64,000 nt of DNA from Poriferisodalis sp022821985 (GTDB lineage Bacteria > Actinomycetota > Acidimicrobiia > Acidimicrobiales > Poriferisodalaceae), in contig NZ_OZ244781.1 in NCBI RefSeq assembly GCF_965219595.1, positions 3,472,001 through 3,536,000 on the forward strand. Reading direction: 5' to 3'. How positions within the stretch are numbered: the first letter of the stretch is position 1; each line of letters opens with the position of its first letter. This document shows, one piece after another, positions 53,550-62,753 of this stretch. The notes under the pieces were generated by a model. That model was not told the DNA's origin and ran no database searches. It saw only the letters and a program-made list of their open reading frames with translations. The position numbers and the translations under genes are program-made.

Positions 53550-54962
53550 GGCTCTTCGTGTTTTAGCGTGGAGTCAGCGTGTCGAGCAGGGTCCAGTCGG
53601 GCTTGCCTGCATACAGCAGGACTCGTGTGCGGTAGTGGTCGAAGTTGGTGATCCCGAACGACACCCGCTTGATCAGCTTGGCGAGGTTGTTCGCTGCTTC
53701 GGTCGGCCCGTTGGTCACACGCGACCGGTGCCAGTTCGTGATCTGGGTGCGCCAGGTGGCCAGGGTGCGGCCGAGCTTGTTCAGCTCCGCCGAGAACGTG
53801 TCGTCTTGGAGGTCGCGGGCGAGCTCGTCGAGCGTCTCGGCGGCGACGCTGCGTTTTGGGATCCGGTAGACGCCGCGCAGGGTCTCCTTCGCGTGCCACG
53901 CGTCGCGCACCTCGCCGCGGGGGTCGCCGGCTGCGAGCAGGCCCCGCAGCTTGGCTCGTCCGCGGTCGGTGACTCGCTCGGACGCTTTGAGCAGCAGTCT
54001 GCGTATCCGGTAGAGGGGGTCGTGTTTGGTGCCTCGCCCGCCGGTGGTCTCGTTCTGAACCCGGCGGCGCACGTCGTCGATAGCCGAGTTGGCGAGCTTG
54101 ATCACGTGGAACGGGTCAGCGACCTGGCGGGCGTGCGCCAAAGCGTCGGTGAACGTCTTGCGATAGGGACCCGACAGGTCCATCACGCCCCAGCGGATCT
54201 GCTTGCGCCATAGCGACGATCTCGCTCGGATCCATGCGGTGGCCCCGTCGGCGCTGCGACCAGCGACTATGTCGAGCAGCCTGCCGCGGCGGGTGTCCAC
54301 GATCGTGGTGCCCCAGTGCTTTTCTCGGTACCGGCCGCGGCGGAACATCAAAATCTCGTCCAGGCCCAAAGCGGTTACCCCGTCGAGGCGTGCCGAGTCG
54401 GCATCGAGCAGCGCCGATCCCCACCGGTGCACTGCCCGCATCACCGTGTGCCATCCCGCACCCAGCTCGGCGGCGATCTCGCTGACCGCCCGACCGGCAC
54501 CCGCGCGGCGGGTCGCGTGACGCGCTGCCCGGCTGGTCATCCGCGCCCTGGGCGGCGCGACTGCGGGGTCCTGGTCGGTGAACGTGCCTACCGCGCACGA
54601 CCCGTCGGGGCAGCGCCAGCGGCGCTTGCGCCACCCCAGCCGCACCGGCCGCCCGAACGCCGGCAGATCAGCCAGCCTCACCGTGCTCGCGCTGTGCGCC
54701 CACACCGGCCCCCCGCAGCCGACACAGCACGGCCGCCCCGCCAGCTCGACCCCGATCTCGAGCGGACCGCCGTCGCGGTCCCTCACACCGGTCACCGTCA
54801 CGCCGGCGCCCAAGCCGACAACCACATGCAACGCGCGAATAGCGTCAACCCTCACAGGGATCCTCCAGAACTCGGGGCTACGAACACCTCCGATTCTGGG
54901 GGATCCCTCCCAATCAGGCCGTGACCCTCACACAGCTACTCCACGCGCAAACGCGAAGCGCC
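53550..54962 (-). mobile_element. Intact ISL3-family insertion sequence (1413 bp)
   Basis: The ends are inverted repeats: left GGCTCTTCGTGTTTTAGCGT from 53550 and right (complement) GGCGCTTCGCGTTTGCGCGT from 54962, with 21 of the first 25 bases matching. The left end resembles corynebacterial IS31831-type ends as I recall them. Flanking 8-bp duplications are perfect. One transposase gene (53563-54855) fills most of it. Intact gene, ends and duplication indicate a recent, possibly active, insertion. Confidence 0.93.
53563..54855 (-). CDS. ISL3-family transposase
   Basis: Transposase of 430 residues. The N-terminus has a zinc-binding CCVCG-type segment (CCVGCGGPVW) and a helix-turn-helix region (AVSEIAAELGAGWHTVMRAVHRW). 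The DDE catalytic core is read from LGLDEILMFRRGRYREKHWGTTIVD, VMDLSGPYRKTF (second Asp), and the C-terminal RVTNGPTEAANNLAKLIKR with the Glu, all typical of ISL3 transposases. The frame is complete. It starts with ATG or GTG near 54855, inside the right end of the element. Confidence 0.95.
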   Translation of the reverse strand: MRVDAIRALHVVVGLGAGVTVTGVRDRDGGPLEIGVELAGRPCCVGCGGPVWAHSASTVRLADLPAFGRPVRLGWRKRRWRCPDGSCAVGTFTDQDPAVAPPRARMTSRAARHATRRAGAGRAVSEIAAELGAGWHTVMRAVHRWGSALLDADSARLDGVTALGLDEILMFRRGRYREKHWGTTIVDTRRGRLLDIVAGRSADGATAWIRARSSLWRKQIRWGVMDLSGPYRKTFTDALAHARQVADPFHVIKLANSAIDDVRRRVQNETTGGRGTKHDPLYRIRRLLLKASERVTDRGRAKLRGLLAAGDPRGEVRDAWHAKETLRGVYRIPKRSVAAETLDELARDLQDDTFSAELNKLGRTLATWRTQITNWHRSRVTNGPTEAANNLAKLIKRVSFGITNFDHYRTRVLLYAGKPDWTLLDTLTPR

Positions 54963-54970
54963 TCGAATCT
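54963..54970. repeat. Target site duplication, right copy
   Basis: TCGAATCT, matching 53542-53549. Together they mark the exact insertion point inside the small cysteine-rich gene. Confidence 0.85.
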
Positions 54971-55144
54971 TGCCGCCTGCTTGTGGAACTACATCGAGCG
55001 GTGTGGTGAGAGTCATCGGTCCCCCTTGGTTGACCCAACGAGGCGATGCTGCCGGCTCGGATCCAGCGGAGGCCGGCAATCACAATGCGGCGCGAACGCG
55101 GCAAGTAGGTCGAACGAGGCACCCGCCTTCGCTGAACTTGAGCG

Positions 55145-56257
55145 TCAGAAGCCGAGGGCGGTGAGGGGGTCGGTGTAGGGGAGATCGAGGGCGGCGGCTA
55201 CGTGGGGCTCGGTGACGCGGCCTTTGTAGACGTTCAGGCCCGCCCGCAGGTGGGGGTCAGTGCGGAGGGCGTCGAGGCCGTTCTCGGCGATGGCCAGCAC
55301 TCTCGGCAGGGTGGCGTCGCTGAGCGCACGGGTGGAGGTGACCGGCACGGCGCCGGGCATGTTCGCGACGCAGTAGTGCACCACGCCGTCGACCACGAGA
55401 GTCGGCTCGGCATGGGTCGTGGGCTTCGATGTCTCGAAGCAGCCTCCTTGGTCGATGGCCACGTCGACCACCACCGATCCGGGACGCATCTGCTTGATCA
55501 AGTCGGCCGTCACGAGCTTCGGCGCCCGGGCACCGGTCACCAGCACGGCGCCGATCACCAAGTCGGCGTTCTGCACTTCGGTCTCGACGGTCGCTCGGGT
55601 GGACGTCACCGTGACGACCGACGCACCGAAGCGCTGCTCGAGGTGGTCGAGCGCGGCGGGGTCGATGTCGAGCACCCGCACATCGGCACCCATGCCGATG
55701 GCGATCTCGGCGGCGTTCTCGCCGACCACTCCCCCGCCGATGATCGCCACCCTGGCCGGCGGCACGCCGGGCACACCGCCGATCAGCAGGCCGATGCCCC
55801 CATGTGCGGTCTCGAGTGCCCACGCGCCCGCCTGTACGGCAAGTCTCCCGGCAACCCGGGACATCGGCGCCAGCAGCGGCAAGCCGCCACGCGAGTCGGT
55901 CACGGTCTCGTATGCGACACAGGCCGCACCCGACTCCACCAAATCGGCCGTCTGGTCGGGGTCTGGTGCCAGGTGCAGGTAGGCGAACAGAATCTGGCCC
56001 GAGCCGAGCATCTTGCGTTCAGACGCCTGCGGCTCCTTGACCTTGACAACCAGCTCAGCCTTGTCCCACACCTCGCTGCAGCTTCGAATGAGAGCACCGG
56101 CAGCTTCGTATTCGGCATCGGACACACGGATGCCAGCACCGGCACCGGACTCGACCAGCACTTGGTGGTCGTGCAGCACCAGCTCGCGCACGGCGTGCGG
56201 CGTCAGCCCGACGCGTTGCTCGCCCGCCTTGAGCTCACGAGGCAATCCGATCAGCAT
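55145..56257 (-). CDS. ald: Alanine dehydrogenase
   Basis: NAD-dependent interconversion of alanine with pyruvate and ammonia, 370 residues. The N-terminus MLIGLPRELKAGEQRVGLTP is diagnostic. It has VKVKEPQASERKMLGSGQILFAYLHLA (catalytic Lys and His), the Rossmann motif AIIGGGVVGENAAEIAIGMGADVRVLD near 170, and VDVAIDQGGCFETSKPTTH. The ATG at 56257 follows GGGAGG by six bases; the longer frame to 56416 is not protein-like. It is divergent from the acyl-CoA ligase gene. Confidence 0.95.
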   Translation of the reverse strand: MLIGLPRELKAGEQRVGLTPHAVRELVLHDHQVLVESGAGAGIRVSDAEYEAAGALIRSCSEVWDKAELVVKVKEPQASERKMLGSGQILFAYLHLAPDPDQTADLVESGAACVAYETVTDSRGGLPLLAPMSRVAGRLAVQAGAWALETAHGGIGLLIGGVPGVPPARVAIIGGGVVGENAAEIAIGMGADVRVLDIDPAALDHLEQRFGASVVTVTSTRATVETEVQNADLVIGAVLVTGARAPKLVTADLIKQMRPGSVVVDVAIDQGGCFETSKPTTHAEPTLVVDGVVHYCVANMPGAVPVTSTRALSDATLPRVLAIAENGLDALRTDPHLRAGLNVYKGRVTEPHVAAALDLPYTDPLTALGF

Positions 56258-56357
56258 CCGGTCACCTCCCGAGCAGGTGCCCAATTCCCCATGCGCCCGC
56301 TGAGGGGGCGCACCCCGTTCGGGCCACGAAGCCCGGGCGAAGTCTACGATTCCGCCA

Positions 56358-58040
56358 ATGGGCACCCGTGACCAGGGGACCAACGGCGACGTAGCAGAAG
56401 CGGGCGGCGTCAGCACCGACGGCTGGACATTGCCAACGCTTGTGCGTCACGCGGCGGTCACTCATGCCGACCGCGAATTTCTCGCGTTCGAAGACGGCCG
56501 CACGCTCAGCTTCGCCGAGCTCGACAGCCACACCGACCGGCTCGCTACCGCGCTCGACGATCTCGGCCTGCGGCCGGGCGACCGGTTGCTGGGTCTGCTC
56601 ACGAACAGCCTCGAGTTCATGCTGCTGATGATCGCCACCCACAAGCGGCGGGCAATCTTCGTGCCGATCAACACCGACTTGCGCGGTGCCTTCCTGGAGC
56701 ATCAGGTCAACAACTCCGAGCCACGCATCGTGGCCGTCGACCACGGGCTGCTGGAGCGCTTCGATGACATCGAGCCCGGCTCGCTCGCGTCCGAGACCGA
56801 CATTCAAGCCACGATCCTGGTCGACGACGGCGACTACGGCGCCGGTGCCGGCGGTGTGCTCATGGGCTCGGCGGAGATCTCCATCGAAGAGCTGCTGGAG
56901 ACCGAGGTGCGTCGCGAAGCGGTGCTGGCGGCCGAACCGAGCGATGTCTGCACGATCATGTACACCTCGGGCACCACCGGTCCCGCCAAGGGCGTGCTGA
57001 TGCCCCAGGCGCACTGCTACCTATTCGGCCTCGGCACCGCTCGGAGCCTGCAGATCACACCGGAGGACCGCTTCTACTGCTGCATGCCGATGTTCCACGC
57101 GAACGGGCTGTTCATGCAGGTGTTTGCGTCACTGCACGCCGGCGCCTCGGTGTACGTGGAGAAGCGGTTCAGCGCAGGCAAGTGGCTCGACACGGTGAGG
57201 CGGCACGAGATCACCCTGACGAATGCCCTCGGGGTCATGCCCGAGTTCATCTGGCGCAGCCCGCCGACGGACGGCGACCGCGACCATCGACTGCGGGCCG
57301 TCATCGCGCTGCCCGTGGCGGCGGAATGGGCGGCAGCGTTCGAAGAGCGGTTCGGCGTGCGGATCATGCAGGGCTACGGCATGACCGAGGTCAACATGGT
57401 CGCCTACACCAGCTTCGACGACCCGGTGATGTCGGGCTGCGCCGGGCGGCCGCTGGCCGACTTCTTCGACGTGATCGTGGCCGACCCCGAGACCGACCTA
57501 CCCGTCGCGCCCGATGAGACCGGCGAGATCCTGGTGCGTCCCAAGGTGCCGTTCTGCTTCAACGTGGGCTATCACCGCATGCCCGAACGCACCGTGGCGG
57601 CGTGGCGAAACCTGTGGTTCCACACCGGCGATGCAGGACGGCTCGACGAATCCGGGCGGTTGCATTTTGTGGACCGGCTGAACGACCGCATCCGCCGGCG
57701 CGGCGAGAACATCTCCAGCTACGAGGTCGAGACGGTGATCAACGGCTACAACGGCGTGATCGAGTGCGCCGTCGTTGGCTTGCGGGTCGAGGGTGCCGGC
57801 GGGGAGGACGAGGTGCTGGCCGTCGTCGCCGTCCGCGGGCCAGCGCCCGATCCGGTCCACTTCCTGGATTGGTGCGTGCCCCGCATGCCCCGCCACAGCG
57901 TGCCGCGCTACCTGCAATTCGTGCGCGAGCTCGACAAGACCGCTTCCGGCAAGATCCGCAAGCAGGCCATCCGGGACGCAGGCGTCACCGAGGACCTGTG
58001 GGATCGGGAGTCAGTCGGCTACACCGTCGCACGCAGCTGA
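56358..58040 (+). CDS. Acyl-CoA synthetase (AMP-binding, CaiC-like)
   Basis: ANL-superfamily ligase of 560 residues activating a carboxylic acid with ATP and CoA. Motifs: P-loop TIMYTSGTTGPAKGV near 200, MQGYGMTEVNMVAYTS, WFHTGDAGRLDESG near 420, DRIRRRGENISSYEVE, and the catalytic Lys in DKTASGKIRK. Its closest relatives by eye are crotonobetaine/carnitine-CoA ligases and medium-chain acyl-CoA ligases. With a nearby CoA transferase and quinone-oxidoreductase-like gene it may form an acid-breakdown cluster, but the strands differ. Confidence 0.9.
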   Translation: MGTRDQGTNGDVAEAGGVSTDGWTLPTLVRHAAVTHADREFLAFEDGRTLSFAELDSHTDRLATALDDLGLRPGDRLLGLLTNSLEFMLLMIATHKRRAIFVPINTDLRGAFLEHQVNNSEPRIVAVDHGLLERFDDIEPGSLASETDIQATILVDDGDYGAGAGGVLMGSAEISIEELLETEVRREAVLAAEPSDVCTIMYTSGTTGPAKGVLMPQAHCYLFGLGTARSLQITPEDRFYCCMPMFHANGLFMQVFASLHAGASVYVEKRFSAGKWLDTVRRHEITLTNALGVMPEFIWRSPPTDGDRDHRLRAVIALPVAAEWAAAFEERFGVRIMQGYGMTEVNMVAYTSFDDPVMSGCAGRPLADFFDVIVADPETDLPVAPDETGEILVRPKVPFCFNVGYHRMPERTVAAWRNLWFHTGDAGRLDESGRLHFVDRLNDRIRRRGENISSYEVETVINGYNGVIECAVVGLRVEGAGGEDEVLAVVAVRGPAPDPVHFLDWCVPRMPRHSVPRYLQFVRELDKTASGKIRKQAIRDAGVTEDLWDRESVGYTVARS

Positions 58041-58059
58041 GCGGGCAGATCAGGCTCGT

Positions 58060-59046
58060 CTACAGGTCTGGGCGGAGCAGGACCCGGCCGGTGGTCTTGC
58101 GCTGGTGCAACGCCTGCAGACCGTCGATCAGGCCTTCGAGCGGCAGCTCCTGGCTGACGAGCGGGTCGAGCCTGCCGTCGGCTACCTGCGGCCAGATCTC
58201 GGCGTAGCACTCGTCGAGCACCTCGTCTTTGCGGCCGCGGTAGCCGCCCATGTGCACGCCGACCACCGAGTAGTTCTTGACCAGCAGGTGGTTCGCCGGC
58301 GCTTGCGGAATCGTGCCGCTGGCGAAACCGACCACGAGCAGGCGGCCTTCCCATGCCACCAGCCGCCGGGCGACATCGAAGTACTTGCCGCCGACGGGGT
58401 CGTAGATGATGTCGCAGCCCCGCCCGCCGGTGGCATCCATCACTGACTGGTACAGGTCGTCGTTGTCGTAGTCGATGACGATGTCCGCGCCGAGCTGGCG
58501 GCAGGTCTCCACCTTCGCAGGTCCACCTGCGGCAGCGAGCACGGTGCAGCCCGCAGCCTTGGCCATCTGCACCGCAGCCGAGCCGACGCCGCCCGCCGCA
58601 GCGAGCACCAGCACGGTCTCGCCTGCCTGCATCTGCCCTCGCCGGTACAGCGAGAACCACGCCGTGCCGTAGATCACGTTGGCTGCACACGCATCTGGGA
58701 TCGACACATCGTCGGGCACGTGCCGTGCCGTGGCGCCCCTGATGAGCGCTTCGCTGGCATAGCCGCCCCAGCTGCCGACACCCGAGCCGATGACCCGGTC
58801 ACCGACTGTCAAGTCGCACTCGGGGCCGACCGCGGTCACGGTGCCGGACGCTCCCATCCCGGGCGTGAACGGCGGGTCCCACCGCTCCTGGTAGGTGCCT
58901 TGGCAGTGCAGGATGTCCGCGAAGTTGAGATCGGTGGCCTCCACGGTGATGCGCGCCTGGCCCGGACCCGGCTCGGGTGAGTCGTACTCGCCCAGCTCCA
59001 GCACATCCCACGGATAGCCCAACTCGTTCAGTCGCCACGCTCTCAT
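58060..59046 (-). CDS. NADPH:quinone oxidoreductase-like (MDR) enzyme
   Basis: Medium-chain reductase of 328 residues without the structural zinc cysteines. LNFADILHCQGTYQERWDPPFTPGMGASGTV is the substrate-domain core. The Rossmann fold starts VLVLAAAGGVGSAAVQMAKAAG near 142, and DIIYDPVGGKYFDVARRLV follows. Closest in character to the QorA-type NADPH-dependent quinone or enoyl reductases. The ATG at 59046 follows AGGGGA. It is divergent from the oxygenase gene. Substrate unknown. Confidence 0.9.
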   Translation of the reverse strand: MRAWRLNELGYPWDVLELGEYDSPEPGPGQARITVEATDLNFADILHCQGTYQERWDPPFTPGMGASGTVTAVGPECDLTVGDRVIGSGVGSWGGYASEALIRGATARHVPDDVSIPDACAANVIYGTAWFSLYRRGQMQAGETVLVLAAAGGVGSAAVQMAKAAGCTVLAAAGGPAKVETCRQLGADIVIDYDNDDLYQSVMDATGGRGCDIIYDPVGGKYFDVARRLVAWEGRLLVVGFASGTIPQAPANHLLVKNYSVVGVHMGGYRGRKDEVLDECYAEIWPQVADGRLDPLVSQELPLEGLIDGLQALHQRKTTGRVLLRPDL

Positions 59047-59208
59047 CGGTTCCCCTTGCAATCGCTCGTATCGCTGGTCGGGCGGGCTCGATGCAACCCC
59101 TCCGAACCGGCAGAACCGTACCAATGGCCCGTCACACGTTCAGGGGCTCGGCGCCGCCGACACACGAGCCGTCCCACGCGTACGCTCGGGAGAGCACAAG
59201 GAGGCACC

Positions 59209-60213
59209 GTGGCGCTCACGACGCAGGACCGCAGCACGGCAGGGCCGACGGCCGACACAGCAGACGTCATTCCGGTCTTGGACCTGGCGCCGCTCAACGA
59301 CGCGGTGCCCGATGCCACAGCTCAAGCTGCCCTCGCCGCCGAACTGCGCGACGCCCTCACCGAGGTGGGCTTCTTCTTCATCGTGAACCACGGTGTGCCG
59401 GCCGAGACCATCGAGCACATGTTCGACGAGGCCCGCCGCCTGCATGCGCTCCCGCAGCCGGTGAAGGACTCGATCCCGATGGGCAAGCTGGCAGGCGGCT
59501 ATCTCGGCATGGGCGGCGGCACGTCGTACGCCTCCGACATCGCGGGGCCGGTGCGCAAACCCAACCAGAACGAAGCGTTCTTCTGCCATCGGCACGGCTA
59601 CCACACCGAGAACCAGTTCCCGCCGCTCGACGACTTCGCACAGAGCTGCGAGACCTACATCGACCAGCTGATCGCTCTGGGCTCACGGATGCTGCCGATC
59701 CTGGCGCTGTCGCTCGACCTGCCCCGCGACTACTTCGACCCGCACTTCGACAAACCCAGCGTGACCCTGCGCATGTCGCACTACCCGCCGATGGACTACG
59801 ACGACAACGAGTGGGGCCTCGCGCCGCACACGGACAGCTCGGTGTTCACGTTCCTGCCGGCCAACGACGTGCCGGGGCTGGAGATCCGCCCGGCGGGGTA
59901 CGACTGGATCAAGCCGCCGCAGATGGCCGGCTCCTACCTCGTGAACAGCGGCGACATGCTGAAGCGCTGGACGAACAACGTGTACCTGTCAACTGCACAC
60001 CGGGCACGCAACCTGTCGGCCGGCGACCGGTACGCCGTGCCGTTCTTCTACGGAGCCCGCGACGACGCAATGGTCAACCCGGTGCCCACCACGGTCAACG
60101 ACGAGCGCCCGGCCCGCCACGAGCCGATCACCTACGGCGACTACCAGCGCTGGTTCCTGAACCGGAACTACGAGAACGTCACCGGCGAGAAGGTCGGCAC
60201 GTTCGAGAGTTGA
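59209..60213 (+). CDS. Isopenicillin N synthase-like Fe(II)/2-oxoglutarate oxygenase
   Basis: Non-haem iron oxygenase of 334 residues. VIPVLDLAPLN, EVGFFFIVNHGVP and LHALPQPVKDS are the N-terminal DIOX_N segment. The iron ligands are His and Asp in APHTDSSVFTFL and the distal His in STAHRARN; the 2-oxoglutarate-binding region is GDRYAVPFFYGA. The GTG at 59209 follows AAGGAGG by four bases and is preferred over earlier starts. Such enzymes hydroxylate or ring-close small molecules; no antibiotic gene set is nearby, so the substrate is unknown. Confidence 0.9.
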   Translation: MALTTQDRSTAGPTADTADVIPVLDLAPLNDAVPDATAQAALAAELRDALTEVGFFFIVNHGVPAETIEHMFDEARRLHALPQPVKDSIPMGKLAGGYLGMGGGTSYASDIAGPVRKPNQNEAFFCHRHGYHTENQFPPLDDFAQSCETYIDQLIALGSRMLPILALSLDLPRDYFDPHFDKPSVTLRMSHYPPMDYDDNEWGLAPHTDSSVFTFLPANDVPGLEIRPAGYDWIKPPQMAGSYLVNSGDMLKRWTNNVYLSTAHRARNLSAGDRYAVPFFYGARDDAMVNPVPTTVNDERPARHEPITYGDYQRWFLNRNYENVTGEKVGTFES

Positions 60214-60244
60214 GCCCCGGCGCCCCGGCCCAGGCCGCAGCCGA

Positions 60245-62695
60245 CTATTCGAGCACGCCCGCCACGGCCAGCTCGGAGATCTGATCCTGGTCGTAGCCGA
60301 GCAGCTGCTCCAGCACCACGAAGGTGTGCTCGCCATAGGTCGGGCCCGCGTGGTCGATGCCGTCTGAGCTGCGCGACATGGCGAATCGCGCTCCCTCGAC
60401 CCACATCGTCTCGTTGATGCCGTGCGGCACGTTGCGGAAGTGGTTGCGGTGCGCCAGTTGCGGATCGTTGGTCATCACTTCGGAGTTGGCGACGGCGTGG
60501 GCTGGCACGCCGGCGGCCTGCAGCTCGACGTGCGCTTCGACGTTGTCGCGCTCCGAGGTCCACGCGGTAATCCGGTCGGCAATCTCGGTCGCTCGTTCGC
60601 GCCGCTCCTCGACACCCAGACCAGCCACGTCGTCGGCACCGATCACACCGCACAGGCCAGCCCATTGGTCGTCGTTCTCGCATGCCACGGCGATCCAGCG
60701 GTCGTCGCCTGCCGATGCGAACACCCCATGAGGCGACATCGCGGGATGGTCGTTGCCCATCTTGTCGGGCAGGTGCGCGTTGACGTCGTAGTCGAGCACT
60801 GCAGGCGCCAGGAAGGTCATCGACGACTCGGCTTGCGACAGGTCGATGTACTGGCCCTCGCCGGTGCGATCCCGATGATCCAAGGCAGCCAGCAGAGCAG
60901 CGCTCAGGAACTTGGGCGACACGTAGTCGGTATAGGCGCCGAACACGCCCGCAGGGTCGCGATCGGGCCAACCGGTCATCTCATAGAAGCCCGACATGGA
61001 CGCACCCATCGTGCCGAAACCGGCCAGCGACGACAGCGGTCCGCTCTGGCCGAACAGGCAGCTCGACGCCATGATGATGTCGGGCTTGACCACTCGCAGG
61101 TCGTCATAGGACAGGTTGAGGTCGGCTAATGCATGGGGCGAGAACGACTCGGTGACAACGTCGGCCCAGCGCACCAGGTCCAGGATGAGGTCGCGGCTCT
61201 CCGGCTTGGAGATGTCGATGGTGATGCCGAGCTTGCTGGCATTCATGTTCTGGTACAGACCGCCATTCTCCGCACCCGCCTCATCGTTGAGGAACGGCTG
61301 GATGGTGCGGGCCGCCTCCACCTTGTGCGTGGACTCCACACGCACCACCGTGGCGCCCCAGTCAGCGAGCTCGCGGGTCGAGCCCGGCCCGGCCATCACC
61401 CACATGAAGTCCAGGATCTTGACGTCTGCCAGCGGCAGTGCCGGGTCGCGGTGACCTGCGGCGGCAGCAGCCACCAGACCTTCGGAGGTCGCCACCGAGA
61501 CCGGGGCCCCCACCTCGGCCAGCACCTCATCGGTGTGCTGGCCGACCGTTGGCGGCGGCGTCGAGATATCCAACGGCGCGGCGCTGAATCGAGCGCACGG
61601 GCCGGGGTAGCGCACAGAGTCGAGGCCGCCGGTGGGAATGTCACGCCAGAAGTTCCGCTCGGCGTACTGGGGCGCCTCGACCACGTCGGCGACCGTGGTG
61701 ATCGGCACGATCAGCAGGCGCTTGTCCAACGCCACCTCCAGCAGCTCTGCCTTGGTGCGTGTGGCGGTGAAGTCGGCGGCGACCTGCTGAATGCGCTCGT
61801 ACTCGGTGGGCGGGATGCGCCCGGTGATCACGCCTTCCACGAAGTTGATCCAGTCGATCTCGAGATCGCTGTCGGCGCAGCCGCCCTCGGAGTGCATCCA
61901 CTCGAACAGGCGGGCCCCGAACGGCCCGATGGACTCGCCGAACAGGATCGTTGCCGACACGTAGCCATCGGAAGCAGGTGAGCGCAGCCGCACCCGGAAC
62001 GGCCCCAGACGGGCGCCGCCGCTCATGCGGAGCAACTCGGGCGAGTTGTACAGGTGGCACAGCGTGGCCGACTGGGTGGCTTGGGTGACGGCCTGCTGGG
62101 CGCTCACGTCGACGTGCTGGCCCAGACCGCTGCGCTTGCGTTCCCGCAAGGCGATCAGTGACGCCACCGCCGCCTCGGCAGAGGCGTGCAGGAAGCATTG
62201 ATCGAGCGGGATGCGCAGCGGGGGGCGATCCTCGTCGCCGACCACGTTGGACAGCATGCTTGCTGCCGAAACGATGAGGTCGGTGGCCGCCCAGTCCGCC
62301 TTCGGTCCGGACTGGCCGAACGCCGTCACTGACGTATAGACGAGCCCGGGATTGACGTCGGCCATGTCACTCGGGCCCAGGCCACGGGCGGCCATAGCAC
62401 CTGGGGCGTCGGATTCGATGAGCACGTCGGCGGTGGCTGCAAGGTCACGCATCCGCTGCTGGTCGCCGGGATCGTCGAGATCGAGCGCGACGCTGCGCTT
62501 GCCGCGGTTGTACGACCAGAACCACAGCGACGCTTCGGGGTCGCCCTCGCGCCCTGCGACGAACGGGCCGACGGCGCGCGCAGCCGACCCGCCGGGCGGC
62601 TCCACCAAGATCACGTCCGCTCCTAGATCAGCCAGCAGCGCTCCCGCCATCTGGCCTCGATGATCCGACAGGTCCAATACTCGACAGCCCAGCAC
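60245..62695 (-). CDS. Two-domain CaiB/BaiF-family CoA transferase
   Basis: A single 816-residue protein containing two CoA-transferase units, each normally a separate gene of about 400 residues. The first starts VLDLSDHRGQMAGALLADLGADVI and includes NRGKRSVALDL and FGQSGPKADWAATDL; the second starts ILDFMWVMAGPGSTRELADWGATVVRVES near 430, with NASKLGITIDISKPESRDL and FGQSGPLSSLAGFGT. Both lack a break in the frame. Whether both sites are catalytic is unclear: the first differs at several conserved positions. The GTG at 62695 with GGAAGG upstream is taken as start. It could transfer CoA in degradation of an aromatic or carnitine-like acid. Confidence 0.9.
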   Translation of the reverse strand: MLGCRVLDLSDHRGQMAGALLADLGADVILVEPPGGSAARAVGPFVAGREGDPEASLWFWSYNRGKRSVALDLDDPGDQQRMRDLAATADVLIESDAPGAMAARGLGPSDMADVNPGLVYTSVTAFGQSGPKADWAATDLIVSAASMLSNVVGDEDRPPLRIPLDQCFLHASAEAAVASLIALRERKRSGLGQHVDVSAQQAVTQATQSATLCHLYNSPELLRMSGGARLGPFRVRLRSPASDGYVSATILFGESIGPFGARLFEWMHSEGGCADSDLEIDWINFVEGVITGRIPPTEYERIQQVAADFTATRTKAELLEVALDKRLLIVPITTVADVVEAPQYAERNFWRDIPTGGLDSVRYPGPCARFSAAPLDISTPPPTVGQHTDEVLAEVGAPVSVATSEGLVAAAAAGHRDPALPLADVKILDFMWVMAGPGSTRELADWGATVVRVESTHKVEAARTIQPFLNDEAGAENGGLYQNMNASKLGITIDISKPESRDLILDLVRWADVVTESFSPHALADLNLSYDDLRVVKPDIIMASSCLFGQSGPLSSLAGFGTMGASMSGFYEMTGWPDRDPAGVFGAYTDYVSPKFLSAALLAALDHRDRTGEGQYIDLSQAESSMTFLAPAVLDYDVNAHLPDKMGNDHPAMSPHGVFASAGDDRWIAVACENDDQWAGLCGVIGADDVAGLGVEERRERATEIADRITAWTSERDNVEAHVELQAAGVPAHAVANSEVMTNDPQLAHRNHFRNVPHGINETMWVEGARFAMSRSSDGIDHAGPTYGEHTFVVLEQLLGYDQDQISELAVAGVLE

Positions 62696-62753
62696 GACGA
62701 CGCCCTTCCGTTGGTTGCGCGCAGAACCTAATACGCCTCCAAGTGGCCTCTGA

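Larger units (their letters stand above)
53284..55016 (-). pseudogene. Small cysteine-rich gene split by the insertion sequence
   Basis: Joining the sequences on either side of the insertion sequence and removing one 8-bp target duplication gives an intact frame of about 101 codons. The ATG at 55016, preceded by AAGGGGGA, encodes MTLTTPLDVVPQAGGKIR across the junction and continues LVVSVDFGYRDCQVCP to the stop at 53284. Cysteines occur as CQVC, then single Cys residues, then CAEPCEC near the end, suggesting metal binding. The insertion falls near codon 16-18. The remaining 3' part could still be read from a GTG at 53535 (83 codons). Function unknown; it precedes the HNH gene. Confidence 0.65.

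Noticed and set aside
54971..55144. Separate small plus-strand genes between the insertion sequence and ald
   Set aside because: The only convincing signal is the minus-strand 5' end of the interrupted cysteine-rich gene; the plus-strand frames have no ribosome site or protein-like composition.
55202..56371. 389-codon plus-strand open frame
   Set aside because: It is the antisense shadow of alanine dehydrogenase.
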